A stretch of DNA of 64,000 nt from Methylobacterium adhaesivum (GCF_022179065.1 NZ_BPQD01000001.1:310001-374000); one strand, 5' to 3'. Positions 8,199-17,135 are shown, counted from the first letter of the stretch. The notes: generated from the letters alone by a model not told the origin. Program-made: numbers and translations.

Positions 8199-10201
8199 TC
8201 CGCCGCCGCCATGCCGGCCGGCAGGGCCTTCGCCCTAGCGCGGGCCGGGGCACCAACCCGCATGCGCCGATCGGTGAGCGAAACCGCGCCGCCAAGTGCC
8301 ATCACCACGGCGCCGAGCCAGATGAGCAGCACCAGGGGCTTGTAGTAGAGGCGCAGGCCGATGCTGCCGCCCTCGGGCATCACCTCGCCGAGGCTGGCAT
8401 AGACTTGGCTGACCCCGATGGTGAGAAGACCGGATTCCGTCACCGTCATCTTGCGGCTCGGGTAGAAGCGCTTGCCCGTCTCGACTGTGCCGATCATGTC
8501 GCCCGCCGTGTTGCGGATGGTGAGGAAGGCCGTGGTCTCGGAATAGTTCTCGCCCATGCGCGGGCCGACCCGGTCGAGGGTGGCGACGTAGGGGCCCGAC
8601 GCTAGGGACTCCCCGGGCTTGAGGGTCTTCAGCCCTTCCGTCGCCCACCCTTGAGCGGCAATGCCGAGCACCACGATTCCGACTCCCGCATGGGCGAAGG
8701 CCGTGCCCCAGGCCGAGCGCGGCAGGCCGAGGGCCCGGCGCCAGACCACGCCGGCGCTGCGGGTCCGGCTGGCGCCGTAGCCGCGCGCCCGCGACACGAT
8801 TTCCAGGGCGGAGCCGATGACGAGGTAGGCGCCGAGACCGATGCCCACGGGAGCCATCATCGGCCCGCCCCAGGTATAGGCCAGCACCGCGAGACCGACC
8901 ACGAGGGCGACGGCGAGCGCCGCGAACAGGCGCTGGGTGGCGGCGTGCACGTCGCCTCGCTTCCACGCCAGGGTCTGGCCGAAGGGCACGATGAGGAGCA
9001 GCGGAATCGCCAGGGGGATGAAGGTGTAGTTGAAGAACGGCGGCCCGACGGAAATCTTCTCCGCGGTGAGCGATTCCAGCAGCAGTGGATAGAGCGTGCC
9101 GACGAACACGGTGGCGCAGGCGGCGGCGAGGAACAGGTTGTTCATCACCAGGGCGCCCTCGCGGGAGATCGGCGCGAACAGGCCGCCCTGGCGCAGCATG
9201 GGTGCGCGCCACGCGAACAGGGTCAGCGAGCCGCCGATGAACAGGATCAGGATGGCGAGGATGAAGATGCCGCGCGTGGGGTCGGTGGCGAAGGAGTGCA
9301 CCGAGGTGAGCACGCCCGAGCGGACGATGAAGGTGCCCAGTAGCGAGAGAGAGAAGGTCAGGATGGCGAGGAGCACCGTCCACACCTTCAGGGCATCGCG
9401 CTTCTCCATCACAACGGTGGAGTGGAGGAGCGCGGTGCCGGCGAGCCACGGCATCAGGGAGGCGTTCTCCACCGGATCCCAGAACCACCAGCCGCCCCAG
9501 CCGAGCTCGTAATAGGCCCAGTACGACCCCATGGCGATGCCCAGCGTCAGGAAGCTCCAGGCGGTGAGGGTCCAGGGCCGTACGGCGCGGGCCCAGACGG
9601 CGTCGATGCGCCCGTCGATGAGGGCCGCGATGGCGAACGCGAAGGTGATCGAGAACCCGACATAGCCGACGTAGAGGAGCGGCGGGTGGATCGCGAGGCC
9701 GAAATCCTGCAGCAGCGGATTGAGATCGTTGCCTTCGACTGGGGCCGGGCTCACCCGGGCGAACGGGTTCGAGGTCGTGATGATGAACAGCACGAACACG
9801 AACGTGATGAGGCCCTGAACCGCGAGGGTGTTGGCCCGCAGGGTCGGCGGTACGGAGTTGCGCGCGACCGCCACGAGGGCGCCGAACAGGGCGAGGATGA
9901 GCACCCAGAGGAGCATCGAACCCTCGTGGTTCCCCCACACGCCGGACAGCTTGTAGAGGAAGGGCTTCATCGTGTGCGAGTTCTCGACCACGTTCTGGAC
10001 CGAGAAGTCCGAGGTGGCGTGGGCGTAGGTGAGTGCGCCGAAGCTGAACAGGATGCAGGCGAACGTCCCCAGGGCCGCCGGCGTCGCCACGGCGCGCAGG
10101 GCCTGGTCGCCCGAGCGGGCGGCCCAGACCGGCATCACCGCCTGGACGAGGGACAGGGCGAGCGCCAGGGCGAGGGCGAAGTGGCCGACTTCGATCAGCA
10201 C
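8195..10201 (-). CDS. ccmF: haem lyase subunit CcmF (CycK)
   Basis: CcmF is the integral-membrane core of the cytochrome c haem lyase; it takes haem from CcmE and attaches it to apocytochrome. The 668-residue protein has about 15 hydrophobic segments. The WWD haem-handling signature is seen as WGGWWFWDPVENASLMPWL, with conserved His residues in VVENSHTMKPFLYK and LLHSTVVMEK. A large periplasmic domain precedes the last helix. Length and motifs are typical. It is 31 bp downstream of ccmE and overlaps ccmH by 4 bp. Confidence 0.96.
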   Translation of the reverse strand: MLIEVGHFALALALALSLVQAVMPVWAARSGDQALRAVATPAALGTFACILFSFGALTYAHATSDFSVQNVVENSHTMKPFLYKLSGVWGNHEGSMLLWVLILALFGALVAVARNSVPPTLRANTLAVQGLITFVFVLFIITTSNPFARVSPAPVEGNDLNPLLQDFGLAIHPPLLYVGYVGFSITFAFAIAALIDGRIDAVWARAVRPWTLTAWSFLTLGIAMGSYWAYYELGWGGWWFWDPVENASLMPWLAGTALLHSTVVMEKRDALKVWTVLLAILTFSLSLLGTFIVRSGVLTSVHSFATDPTRGIFILAILILFIGGSLTLFAWRAPMLRQGGLFAPISREGALVMNNLFLAAACATVFVGTLYPLLLESLTAEKISVGPPFFNYTFIPLAIPLLLIVPFGQTLAWKRGDVHAATQRLFAALAVALVVGLAVLAYTWGGPMMAPVGIGLGAYLVIGSALEIVSRARGYGASRTRSAGVVWRRALGLPRSAWGTAFAHAGVGIVVLGIAAQGWATEGLKTLKPGESLASGPYVATLDRVGPRMGENYSETTAFLTIRNTAGDMIGTVETGKRFYPSRKMTVTESGLLTIGVSQVYASLGEVMPEGGSIGLRLYYKPLVLLIWLGAVVMALGGAVSLTDRRMRVGAPARARAKALPAGMAAAE

Positions 10202-10232
10202 GGGGTGTCGTCCTTCTGGGGGAGCTTGCGGA

Positions 10233-10757
10233 TCATCGCTCGCTGCGCTGACCGAGGGTCTTGTCGGTGATCGCCGTGCTGGCGTCGGCGGGCTTGGTGG
10301 CGGCAGGCTTCTCGACCATGCCCTTGCCCTCCTGCCAGCGCCCCTGCGCCTTGAGGGCGTCGGCGACCTCGCGGGGCATGTAGGATTCGTCGTGCTTGGC
10401 CAGCACCGTGTCGGCGCGGAAGATGCCGCCGGGCTCCAGGCGGCCTTCGGCCACGATGCCCTGGCCCTCGCGGAACAGGTCGGGCAGGAGGCCGCGATAC
10501 TGCACCTGCACGGTGGCGTTGGTGTCGGTCACGGCGAAATCCACGGTCTGGTCCGGCCCGCGCTGGACCGACCCGTCCTTCACCAAGCCGCCGAGGCGGA
10601 ACCGGGTGCCGGGGGCGACGCCCTGCGCCGCCACCTCGGTCGGCGAGCGGAAGAACACGATCGACCCGCTCATGGCCGACAGGATCAGGCCGAGCGCCAG
10701 GGCCAGCACGGCACCGCAAGCGGCGATGAGGATGAGGCGGCGGCTCTTGCGGGTCAC
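10233..10757 (-). CDS. ccmE: haem chaperone CcmE (CycJ)
   Basis: CcmE carries haem in the periplasm on a covalently bound histidine. The 174-residue protein has an N-terminal signal anchor (about 7-29), a small OB-fold domain, and the haem-binding LAKHDESYMP with His122 and Tyr126. The C-terminal tail after residue 140 is Lys/Ala-rich and flexible, which is usual. It is read in the same direction as ccmI, with a 163-bp gap, and is followed closely by ccmF. Confidence 0.95.
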   Translation of the reverse strand: MTRKSRRLILIAACGAVLALALGLILSAMSGSIVFFRSPTEVAAQGVAPGTRFRLGGLVKDGSVQRGPDQTVDFAVTDTNATVQVQYRGLLPDLFREGQGIVAEGRLEPGGIFRADTVLAKHDESYMPREVADALKAQGRWQEGKGMVEKPAATKPADASTAITDKTLGQRSER

Positions 10758-10920
10758 GCGGGTTGTCCCGTCTGGGTTGTGGCGTCACGGAGCGCCGGCA
10801 GGCCTGAACGTGTCGGGGGCCGGCAGCACCGGATGAACCCAATCGTGTCCCGCCTCTGGCGTACAGGACGGTTTCGGACTCCGCGGCGCCCGGGTCAAGG
10901 TCGGGGACCGGGACCGATTG

Positions 10921-12525
10921 TCAGGGCCGGGGAGCCTCGAGACCGAGTTCGCGAGCGAGTTCGTCGAGGCGCTCCCGGGCCTGGGGCTCGGAACTCGGGG
11001 CCATGCGGGCCCGGTCGAGGGCCTGGAGCGCCTGGGTGCGCTCGCCGAGCACGGCATAGGAGCGCACGAGGCGTAGCCAGTCGTCGACGGTGCCGCCCTT
11101 GGCGGCCAGACGCCGGTCGAGGCTGGCGACCATGCCGCGGATGGCCGCGTCGCGCTCGGCGGCCGGCATGGCCTTCACGGCGGCCACGGCCGCTTCGGTG
11201 CCGGCCCTGGCGGCATCGGTCTTGGCGCCTTCGCCTCCGCTCGCCGCTTTCGGTGCCTCCTTCGGGGCGTCCGCTTTCGCGGCCTCGCCCCGATCCTCTG
11301 CTGTCTTGCTCGCCTCCGATCCCTCGGCCGCGTCCCGCGGGAGCTGGAATTCACCCGCCAGGGCGTCGAGGCCCCGCAGGGCGGTCGCGTCGGAGGAGAG
11401 GGCCGCACGAGCCCGTGCGAGGGCTGCGGCGGCCCGGTCGCGGTCTCCGAGTACGCTCAAGGACCGGACGAGGCGCAGCCACTCGTCGGCCGTGCCGCCT
11501 GTCTCGGTGAGGCGCCGGTCGAGGCCGTCGACCATGCCGCGGATGGCCGCGTTGCGTCCCTCCGGGGGCATCGCCTGAAGGGACGAGGCCGCACCGGCCT
11601 CGGGCGCCGGCCCGGCGCCGGGCTTGGCTGGGCCGGGTTTGGCTGGACCTGGTTTGGTCTGGCCGGCTTCAGGTGACGCCTCGCCCTTGAGGCGGGCGAG
11701 GCTGTCGCGGACGGCGGGCAGCCACGGCGCATCGGCGGGCGCGGTCTCGGCCAGATCCGTGAGGCGCTGGATCGCCAGGGGAATGTCGCCGTCGAGTTCG
11801 GCCGCGCGGGCGAGGTAGAAACGGGGCTTGGCCGCCGTACCGTCGAGGGCGACGGCGCGCTCGAACAGGGTCTTGGCCTGGGGCGGGATCACGCCGTTGT
11901 TGCCGGCGATGAGGGCTTCGCCCCAGTCGGAGAGGCGCGGCGCGGTCTCACCGAGGAGGCGGGTGGCGGCCTCGTAGGCATGGGCCGCGTCGTCGAACCG
12001 GCCCATGCGCATGTAGACGGGGGCGAGCACGGCCCAGCCGCGTCCGTCCTTCGGGTCGCTCGCGAGGCGCGCCTCGATCTGGCCGATGGCGTTGAGCAGC
12101 TCCTGCCCACCGTTCTGGATCGCCTGACGCTGGGCAGCGTTCTGCGCCGGCATGTGCGGAGACCCGTAGATCCCGTAGGCAATGAGGGCCACGAGGGGAA
12201 TCGTCGAGAGGGCGAAGGCGGAGGCGGCCCGGCGCTGGCGCAGGGCCGGTTCGGCCATGCCGGGGGGGATGGGCACGCCGGCCCGGTTGGCGCGCAGCAG
12301 GCGCCGGCCGGCTTCCGTGCGCGCGGCCTCGGCCTCGGGCGCCGCGATGAGGCCGCGCGCGAGATCCCGCTCGATCTCGCGCAGCTGGTCCTCGTAGAAC
12401 ACGGTCTCGGTCGCCAAGCCGCCGGCCTCCGCCGGGGGATTGGCCCGGCGCGACATCGGCCAGAGCAGGGCGAGCACCGCCGCGCCGGTCATGAACGCCA
12501 GAATGAACCAGAGTGCCGTCATCAC
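10921..12525 (-). CDS. ccmI: cytochrome c biogenesis protein CcmI (CycH) with duplicated C-terminal module
   Basis: CcmI holds apocytochrome c for the haem lyase. Two membrane segments border an N-terminal domain (YEDQLREIERDLARGL is the family signature, about 45-60), followed by TPR repeats (about 140-270). The C-terminal part carries the same module of about 80 residues twice. The first copy is near 317-400, beginning MPPEGRNAAIRGMV; the second is near 451-534, beginning MPAAERDAAIRGMV. Both continue with a WLRLVRS block. A charged Ala/Lys linker separates them. At 534 residues it is longer than a usual CycH. It is the first gene of the ccm operon. Confidence 0.9.
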   Translation of the reverse strand: MMTALWFILAFMTGAAVLALLWPMSRRANPPAEAGGLATETVFYEDQLREIERDLARGLIAAPEAEAARTEAGRRLLRANRAGVPIPPGMAEPALRQRRAASAFALSTIPLVALIAYGIYGSPHMPAQNAAQRQAIQNGGQELLNAIGQIEARLASDPKDGRGWAVLAPVYMRMGRFDDAAHAYEAATRLLGETAPRLSDWGEALIAGNNGVIPPQAKTLFERAVALDGTAAKPRFYLARAAELDGDIPLAIQRLTDLAETAPADAPWLPAVRDSLARLKGEASPEAGQTKPGPAKPGPAKPGAGPAPEAGAASSLQAMPPEGRNAAIRGMVDGLDRRLTETGGTADEWLRLVRSLSVLGDRDRAAAALARARAALSSDATALRGLDALAGEFQLPRDAAEGSEASKTAEDRGEAAKADAPKEAPKAASGGEGAKTDAARAGTEAAVAAVKAMPAAERDAAIRGMVASLDRRLAAKGGTVDDWLRLVRSYAVLGERTQALQALDRARMAPSSEPQARERLDELARELGLEAPRP

Positions 12526-12674
12526 GCCTCGAAATCCCTCAGCCCCGCATGTAAGGCCACGCTCCGGCCCCTACGATGCGAACCTTCGGTGACACGGTGT
12601 CACGCGAAGGCCGGCGCGGTCCGACCTTAGCCGTGTGGACTGTCCCGGCAAACTGCCGCCGCGCGGAGGACGCC

Positions 12675-14096
12675 TCAAGCGTGGGGAGCTGCCCCCGTCG
12701 GGGCGTCCCCCGGCACTTCGATCACCGCGCGAAGCCCCCCGAGGCTCGCCGCCTCGAGGCGGAAGCGGCCGCGATAGAGGGCGGCGAGGTCGGCCACGAT
12801 GGAGAGGCCCAGCCCCGAGCCCGGCTTGGTCTCGTCGAGGCGCCGGCCCCGCCCGAGGACGGCCTCCCGATCCTGCGGCGCGAGGCCCGGTCCGTCATCC
12901 TCGATGGAGACCATGAGGTGGGGATAATCGTCCTGCGCCACCGCCTCGGCCCGGATCGAGACCCGGCCGGCGGCCCATTTCGACGCGTTGTCGACGAGGT
13001 TGCCGATCATCTCCTCGAAATCCTGGCGCTCGCCGCGAAAGCGCAGGCCCGGCGGCACGTGGACCGCGTAGGCGATGTCCTTGTCGCGGTAGATCTTGCC
13101 GAAGGTGCGGACCAGCCCGGCCAAAGCCGGCTCGACCTCCGTGGAGGTGCCGAGCGTGCCGGCCAGCGCCGCCGCCCGCGCGCGGTCGAGGTGGTAGTTC
13201 ACCTGATCGCGCATCACGGCGGCCTGCTCGCGGATCTTGGCCGAGAGGTCGCCGGGCGCGTCGGCTGCGCCGACCTCGTTGACGATGATCGAGAGCGGCG
13301 TCTTCAGGGCGTGGGCGAGGTTGCCGACCTGGGTGCGGGCGCGCTCCAGGATCTCGCGGTTGGTCTCGATGAGGAGGTTCACCTCGCCGGCCAGCGGCGC
13401 GATATCGCGGGGATACTCGCCGGTGATGCGGTCGGATTCGCCCCGGCGGATGGCGCCCAGCGCGTTGCGGAGCTTGGCCAACGGCGCGAGGCCGAAGCGG
13501 ATCTGCAGGAGGGTGGTGAGGGCCAGCGACAGGCCGAGGAGCCCGAAGGTCACCATCAGGGAGAAGCGGAAGCGCCCGACATCGTTGGCGATCTCGTCCG
13601 CCGGACCGGCGACCCGCACGGTGTAGCGGCCCTCCTCGCCGAGATCGACGTCGCGCTCGATGATGCGCAGGGGGCGCTCGTCCTGCGCCTGGCCGTAGCC
13701 CTGGCGGATCTGACCGACCCCGGCCTTGGTGTCGGGGTCGCTGGCGGGCTTCAGGGGCACACCCACGAGGGAGCGCGAGGTGCGCAGGTCGCGGGGCTTC
13801 GCATCGGGCCGCCCGATCTGCCAATACCAGCCCGACAGGGGCAGGTCGAAGCGCGGATCGCTCAAGGTGAAGGACCGGCTTTCCGGATCGTTGGGCGAGA
13901 CGAGATCGGTGGCGAGGTTGTTGGCGTAGACGAGGAGCCGACTGTCGAAGGCCCGCTCGGTGTTCTCCCGGTAGAGCGTGGTGAGAATGCCGGCGGCGAT
14001 GAGCAGGATCGCCGAACTCGCCAGGAGCGCGGAGGTGGCGAGGCGCACGGCGATGGAGCGCCGACGCAGGGGAAGCCAGGCGGGAAACGGGCTCAT
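12675..14096 (-). CDS. sensor histidine kinase, FeuQ/PhoQ-like
   Basis: A 473-residue inner-membrane kinase. Two membrane segments (about 17-40 and 160-182) enclose a periplasmic sensor domain of about 120 residues, followed by HAMP. The dimerisation box is LAHALKTPLSIIVNE with His near 263, and the ATPase boxes include NLVDNASKWA, DDGPGLA and GSGLGLSIV. The frame is open further upstream, but that stretch lies under the antitoxin gene, so the ATG before the basic leader PFPAWLPLRRRS is used. The response regulator and a PepSY protein lie upstream on the same strand, which resembles the rhizobial feuN-feuP-feuQ set. Here a toxin-antitoxin pair separates kinase from regulator. Orthology to FeuQ is inferred. 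Confidence 0.85.
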   Translation of the reverse strand: MSPFPAWLPLRRRSIAVRLATSALLASSAILLIAAGILTTLYRENTERAFDSRLLVYANNLATDLVSPNDPESRSFTLSDPRFDLPLSGWYWQIGRPDAKPRDLRTSRSLVGVPLKPASDPDTKAGVGQIRQGYGQAQDERPLRIIERDVDLGEEGRYTVRVAGPADEIANDVGRFRFSLMVTFGLLGLSLALTTLLQIRFGLAPLAKLRNALGAIRRGESDRITGEYPRDIAPLAGEVNLLIETNREILERARTQVGNLAHALKTPLSIIVNEVGAADAPGDLSAKIREQAAVMRDQVNYHLDRARAAALAGTLGTSTEVEPALAGLVRTFGKIYRDKDIAYAVHVPPGLRFRGERQDFEEMIGNLVDNASKWAAGRVSIRAEAVAQDDYPHLMVSIEDDGPGLAPQDREAVLGRGRRLDETKPGSGLGLSIVADLAALYRGRFRLEAASLGGLRAVIEVPGDAPTGAAPHA

Positions 14097-14207
14097 TTGG
14101 GAAAGGGGCTCATGCCGGTCTCGTCGGGTCCGGACGCGCGGGGCCGTCGCGTAACGGTTGAAAGCTGACGGGTTGCGTCTGTACATCATCCGAACGGAGA
14201 TTCGACG

Positions 14208-14447
14208 ATGAGCCTCGACATCCACGATCCCGAGACCGAACGTCTGGTCCAGACCTTGGCGGCGCGGCGCGGCCTGTCTTCGGAGGAAGCGATCAAGCTC
14301 GCCGTCGGCAACGAGTTGCGGCGCGAGGCGCAGACGCCGAGCCTCTGGGAGCGGATCCGGCCGATCCGTGAAGGGATCGCTTCCTCTCCTTCCACCGGCC
14401 TGGCGGCTGACAAGGCCTTCTACGACCAAATCAGCGGCGACGCCTGA
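14208..14447 (+). CDS. vapB: VapB-type antitoxin
   Basis: A 79-residue protein. The N-terminal part MSLDIHDPETERLVQTLAA and the following GLSSEEAIKLAV match the ribbon-helix-helix-like PSK/VapB (Rv0623-type) antitoxins. The C-terminal tail (about 45-79) would wrap the toxin. Its TGA overlaps the ATG of the toxin by one base, a standard coupling for VapBC pairs. VapB blocks the nuclease and represses its own promoter. The gene is antisense to the flanking two-component genes. Confidence 0.85.
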   Translation: MSLDIHDPETERLVQTLAARRGLSSEEAIKLAVGNELRREAQTPSLWERIRPIREGIASSPSTGLAADKAFYDQISGDA

Positions 14448-14848
14448 TGTTCGTGGATACCTCCGCCCTCGTCGCCATTCTCACTGAGGAGGTCGAGGGA
14501 GAGGTTCTGTCCGCGCGCCTCGAGGCGGCCCGTCATCCGTTCACGTCGCCGATCGCCGTCTACGAGGCCGCGCTCGCGATCCGCCGGAAACGCCAGCGGC
14601 CCATGGCGACGATACGGGCGGATCTCGCCGCCTTTCTCAAGGCCGCTGGAATTCGCCTTGTCGCCGTACCACCGGCAGCGGCCGATCCGGCCCTCGACGC
14701 CTTCGCCCGCTACGGGAAGGGCACGGGACACCCGGCCCAGCTCAACATGGGCGATTGCTTCGCCTACGCCATGGCGGTGATCCACGATGCGCCGCTGCTC
14801 TTCAAAGGCGACGATTTCGCCCTGACGGACATCGCGGCGCGCGAATAG
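14447..14848 (+). CDS. vapC: VapC-type PIN-domain ribonuclease toxin
   Basis: A 133-residue PIN-domain nuclease predicted to cut RNA when freed from its antitoxin. The acidic metal-binding residues are present: Asp4 in MFVDTSALVAI, Glu40 in VYEAAL, Asp103 in MGDCFAYAMA, and an Asp pair near 122 in KGDDFALTDI. The toxin therefore appears intact. It ends 2 bp before the stop of the convergent response regulator gene, which makes the insertion very tight. The RNA target cannot be told from sequence. Confidence 0.88.
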   Translation: MFVDTSALVAILTEEVEGEVLSARLEAARHPFTSPIAVYEAALAIRRKRQRPMATIRADLAAFLKAAGIRLVAVPPAAADPALDAFARYGKGTGHPAQLNMGDCFAYAMAVIHDAPLLFKGDDFALTDIAARE

Positions 14849-14850
14849 CC

Positions 14851-15528
14851 TCACACCCGCGGCGGCGGCTGGGTCGGGTCCACAAGATAGCCCAGTCCCC
14901 GCACGGTCTGGATCAGATCGACGGCGAGCTTCTTGCGCAGGCGACCGACGAACACCTCGATGGTGTTGGAATCGCGGTCGAAATCCTGATCGTAGAGGTG
15001 CTCGGTGAGTTCGGCGCGCGACACCACGCGGCCAGTGTGGTGCATGAGGTAGGAGAGCAGCCGGTATTCGTGGCTCGTGAGCTTGACCGGGTTGCCGTCC
15101 ACGAACACCCGGCCCGAGCGGGTGTCGAGGACCACGGGCCCGCAGGCGATCTGGCTCGTGGCGTGGCCGGCCGCGCGCCGCAGGAGGGCGCGCACGCGGG
15201 CGAGGAGCTCCTCCATGTGGAACGGCTTCGTGACGTAGTCGTCGGCGCCGGCATCGAACCCGTCGACCTTGTCGGACCAGCGGTCGCGGGCCGTCAGGAT
15301 GATGACCGGGGTCTTGATCCCGGCCCGGCGCCACTTCTGCAACACGCTGACCCCATCGGCCTTGGGCAGGCCCATGTCGAGGATGATGGCGTCGTAGGGC
15401 TCGCTCTCGCCGAGATAGCCGCCCTCCTCGCCGTCGAAGGCCTTGTCGGCGACGTAGCCGGCCTCCTCCAGGGCGCTGACCACCTGCCGGTTGATGTCCC
15501 GGTCATCCTCGACCACGAGCAGACGCAC
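14851..15528 (-). CDS. OmpR-family response regulator, FeuP/PhoP-like
   Basis: A 225-residue transcription regulator. The receiver domain (1-118) has the acidic pocket VVEDDRD, phospho-acceptor Asp near 51 (IILDMGLPKADG) and Lys in YVTKPFH. The winged-helix DNA-binding domain (about 128-220) ends with SNTIEVFVGRLRKKL and VRGLGYLVD. It lies 30 bp downstream of the PepSY gene, and its cognate kinase is 754 bp further along the same strand beyond an antisense vapBC. This PepSY-regulator-kinase order resembles FeuN-FeuP-FeuQ of rhizobia, in which a small periplasmic protein restrains the kinase. That parallel is inferred. Confidence 0.9.
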   Translation of the reverse strand: MRLLVVEDDRDINRQVVSALEEAGYVADKAFDGEEGGYLGESEPYDAIILDMGLPKADGVSVLQKWRRAGIKTPVIILTARDRWSDKVDGFDAGADDYVTKPFHMEELLARVRALLRRAAGHATSQIACGPVVLDTRSGRVFVDGNPVKLTSHEYRLLSYLMHHTGRVVSRAELTEHLYDQDFDRDSNTIEVFVGRLRKKLAVDLIQTVRGLGYLVDPTQPPPRV

Positions 15529-15558
15529 GGTCCCGTACTCCTCTGATGCGCTGAAGGT

Positions 15559-15924
15559 TCAGGGGCCGCTGATCTCGCCCGTGGTGGCATCGACCATCAC
15601 GTGGACGAACTGCCCGTCCCGGCGCAAGGCCGTCAGCAGGTAGACCAGGGCCTCGTCGTGCCGGCACAGGCGGGCGCGCTGGATCTCAGCGCGGGGAATC
15701 ACCTTGCGGGCAGCCCGGATGGCGGCCACGGGTTCGATCACCCGCTTGTCGGCCACGGCCTCGCGCAGGTCGGCGGCGCTGAGGCAGACATCGGGGTGGG
15801 GTGTGGCCTGGACCGGCGCGACGATGGCGGCCGCCGTGGTCTCCTCGGCCTGCGTGCCGATCGAGCCCGTCGCGAAACCCGCGACGGCCAGGCCGATCAG
15901 CAACAGGGCGAAGAAGATGCGCAT
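15559..15924 (-). CDS. PepSY-like periplasmic protein
   Basis: A 121-residue exported protein. The signal peptide MRIFFALLLIGLAVAGFA is followed by a linker. The domain holds one Cys pair (C in DVCLSAADL and ARLCRHDE), and the C-terminal strand text FVHVMVDATTGEI is the hallmark of PepSY domains. It is the first gene of the operon with the response regulator. A secreted PepSY protein ahead of such a regulator/kinase pair fits a FeuN-type periplasmic modulator of the sensor kinase. An upstream ATG at 15975 adds a non-signal leader and is not preferred. Confidence 0.72.
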   Translation of the reverse strand: MRIFFALLLIGLAVAGFATGSIGTQAEETTAAAIVAPVQATPHPDVCLSAADLREAVADKRVIEPVAAIRAARKVIPRAEIQRARLCRHDEALVYLLTALRRDGQFVHVMVDATTGEISGP

Positions 15925-16020
15925 GGATCTCGCATTAGGGCGGGGGCACTGAATGCGCCCTGAATGCCGGGGCAAGCGGAACCGGAGGGGTTCGGTTCCC
16001 CGCCCGGACAGCGCGAAGGT

Positions 16021-16221
16021 TCAGAGGCCCGAGCCCGGCGATCCGGCGAGGCGCGCGAGGGTTGCCCGCAGGGCGGCGCTCACGAGGATCTCGCCCTCGA
16101 CGTGGTCCAGGGCGGCCTTGCGCAGGGCGATGGTCGAGAGGTCGAAGCGTCGGCGGGCGGCGCCGAGGCGAGCCTGCGCCGCCCGATGGGCGGACGGAGT
16201 CGTGCGGGCGAAGCGGAGCAT
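16021..16221 (-). CDS. hypothetical small basic protein at the end of the phage-like cluster
   Basis: A 66-residue Ala/Arg-rich protein with no signal or membrane segment (MLRFARTTPSAHRAAQARLG). It is not recognised. It starts 26 bp after the coiled-coil membrane protein gene and shares its strand, so it would be the last gene of the lysis block. High GC makes short open frames common, so its reality is uncertain; position and operon spacing are the main support. A weak hairpin (arms GGAACCG and CGGTTCC, 15978-15999) lies downstream. Confidence 0.4.
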   Translation of the reverse strand: MLRFARTTPSAHRAAQARLGAARRRFDLSTIALRKAALDHVEGEILVSAALRATLARLAGSPGSGL

Positions 16222-16247
16222 GGGCGTTCTTTCGGTCGGGGTTGCGG

Positions 16248-16601
16248 TCAGGGGCGGATGAGCGGGCGTCCCTCGCCGAGGTGGCGCAGGATCGCGTCGA
16301 GCTTGTCCCGGATGCGGTCGTCGCCGCGCTCGACGCCCCGAGCCATCTCGCTCACGAGGCGCGAGAGGTCCTCGAGCACCCGCGTGCGGCTTTCCAGGGC
16401 GGCCGCTACGGCGGCGTTGGTCTGGGAGGCGCGCTCGAGGGCCGCGGCCGTGGCGCCGGTCTCCCCGAGGCGGGCATCCTGGGTCCGCACGGTCTCGCGG
16501 TAGAGGTGGAGGCAGGCGAGACCCGTCAGCACGGCGACGATCCAGCCGGCCCCGTCATGGGAGAACAGCAGGCGCGCACCCTCCAGGGCGAGCTTTTCCA
16601 T
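16248..16601 (-). CDS. membrane-anchored coiled-coil protein, lysis-block candidate
   Basis: A 117-residue protein with one N-terminal membrane segment (about 17-32, GAGWIVAVLTGLACLHLY). A predicted coiled coil follows (about 40-105), rich in Ala, Glu, Arg and Leu (ALESRTRVLEDLSRLVSEMA). This layout is like inner-membrane spanin or accessory proteins of phage lysis cassettes, but there is no sequence family I can name. It sits 33 bp after the membrane protein gene that follows the endolysin, which supports a lysis role by context only. Confidence 0.55.
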   Translation of the reverse strand: MEKLALEGARLLFSHDGAGWIVAVLTGLACLHLYRETVRTQDARLGETGATAAALERASQTNAAVAAALESRTRVLEDLSRLVSEMARGVERGDDRIRDKLDAILRHLGEGRPLIRP

Positions 16602-16634
16602 GACGGGTCTCCGGTGACCTCGGGGCAGGTTGCC

Positions 16635-17135
16635 TCAGGGCAGGGGGCGCCCCGCCCGCGCGGCCTCCACGGCGGGGCGCAGGGTGTTGGCGAGGGTGGC
16701 CTCCTCCGCGACCGGCAGGCTGCGGAACACCTTCTCGGCCAGCCCCTCGCGTCCGCCGGCGGCGCGCACGAGCCAGGCCGGGGCCTCGTCGAGGCCGCGC
16801 TGCACCGCCCGGGCGATGACTTCGGAGCCCACGGGGACGCTGAGCGTCCGCCCGCGCACGGCGCCCGCGACGGCGTTGACGGCGTAATCGCCGACGTTGC
16901 GCACCAGCCGTTCCACCAGGGTGGCGGTGACGAGGGTGCGGAGCGGCCCGGCCAGACGCGCCAGGGCCGCCGTGGCGGCGGTGACGGCGAGGGGCAGGAG
17001 GAGGCCGGTGACGGCCTGCGCCGCCACCGCGACGGTGTCGCCCCACGGGACGGTCACGCTGGCGGGATCGAGGCCGGCGGCGGCGCAGGGCGTGGACGCG
17101 AGGGCGAGGACGAGGGCGGTGCGGATCGGCTGCAT
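16635..17135 (-). CDS. putative holin-like membrane protein
   Basis: A 166-residue protein with a signal or first membrane segment (MQPIRTALVLALASTPCA) and a second hydrophobic stretch about 35-60 (VAVAAQAVTGLLLPLAV). An Ala-rich soluble tail ends RPAVEAARAGRPLP. The organisation and its place 35 bp after a phage endolysin suggest a holin or a related lysis factor such as the LLH holin group. The assignment is contextual; no catalytic motif is visible. The frame stays open upstream within the endolysin gene, and ATG 17135 is chosen for the signal sequence. Confidence 0.5.
   Translation of the reverse strand: MQPIRTALVLALASTPCAAAGLDPASVTVPWGDTVAVAAQAVTGLLLPLAVTAATAALARLAGPLRTLVTATLVERLVRNVGDYAVNAVAGAVRGRTLSVPVGSEVIARAVQRGLDEAPAWLVRAAGGREGLAEKVFRSLPVAEEATLANTLRPAVEAARAGRPLP

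Noticed and set aside
13900-14429. Longer sensor kinase starting at 14429
   Set aside because: The added leader is the antisense of vapB and lacks a signal or membrane segment.
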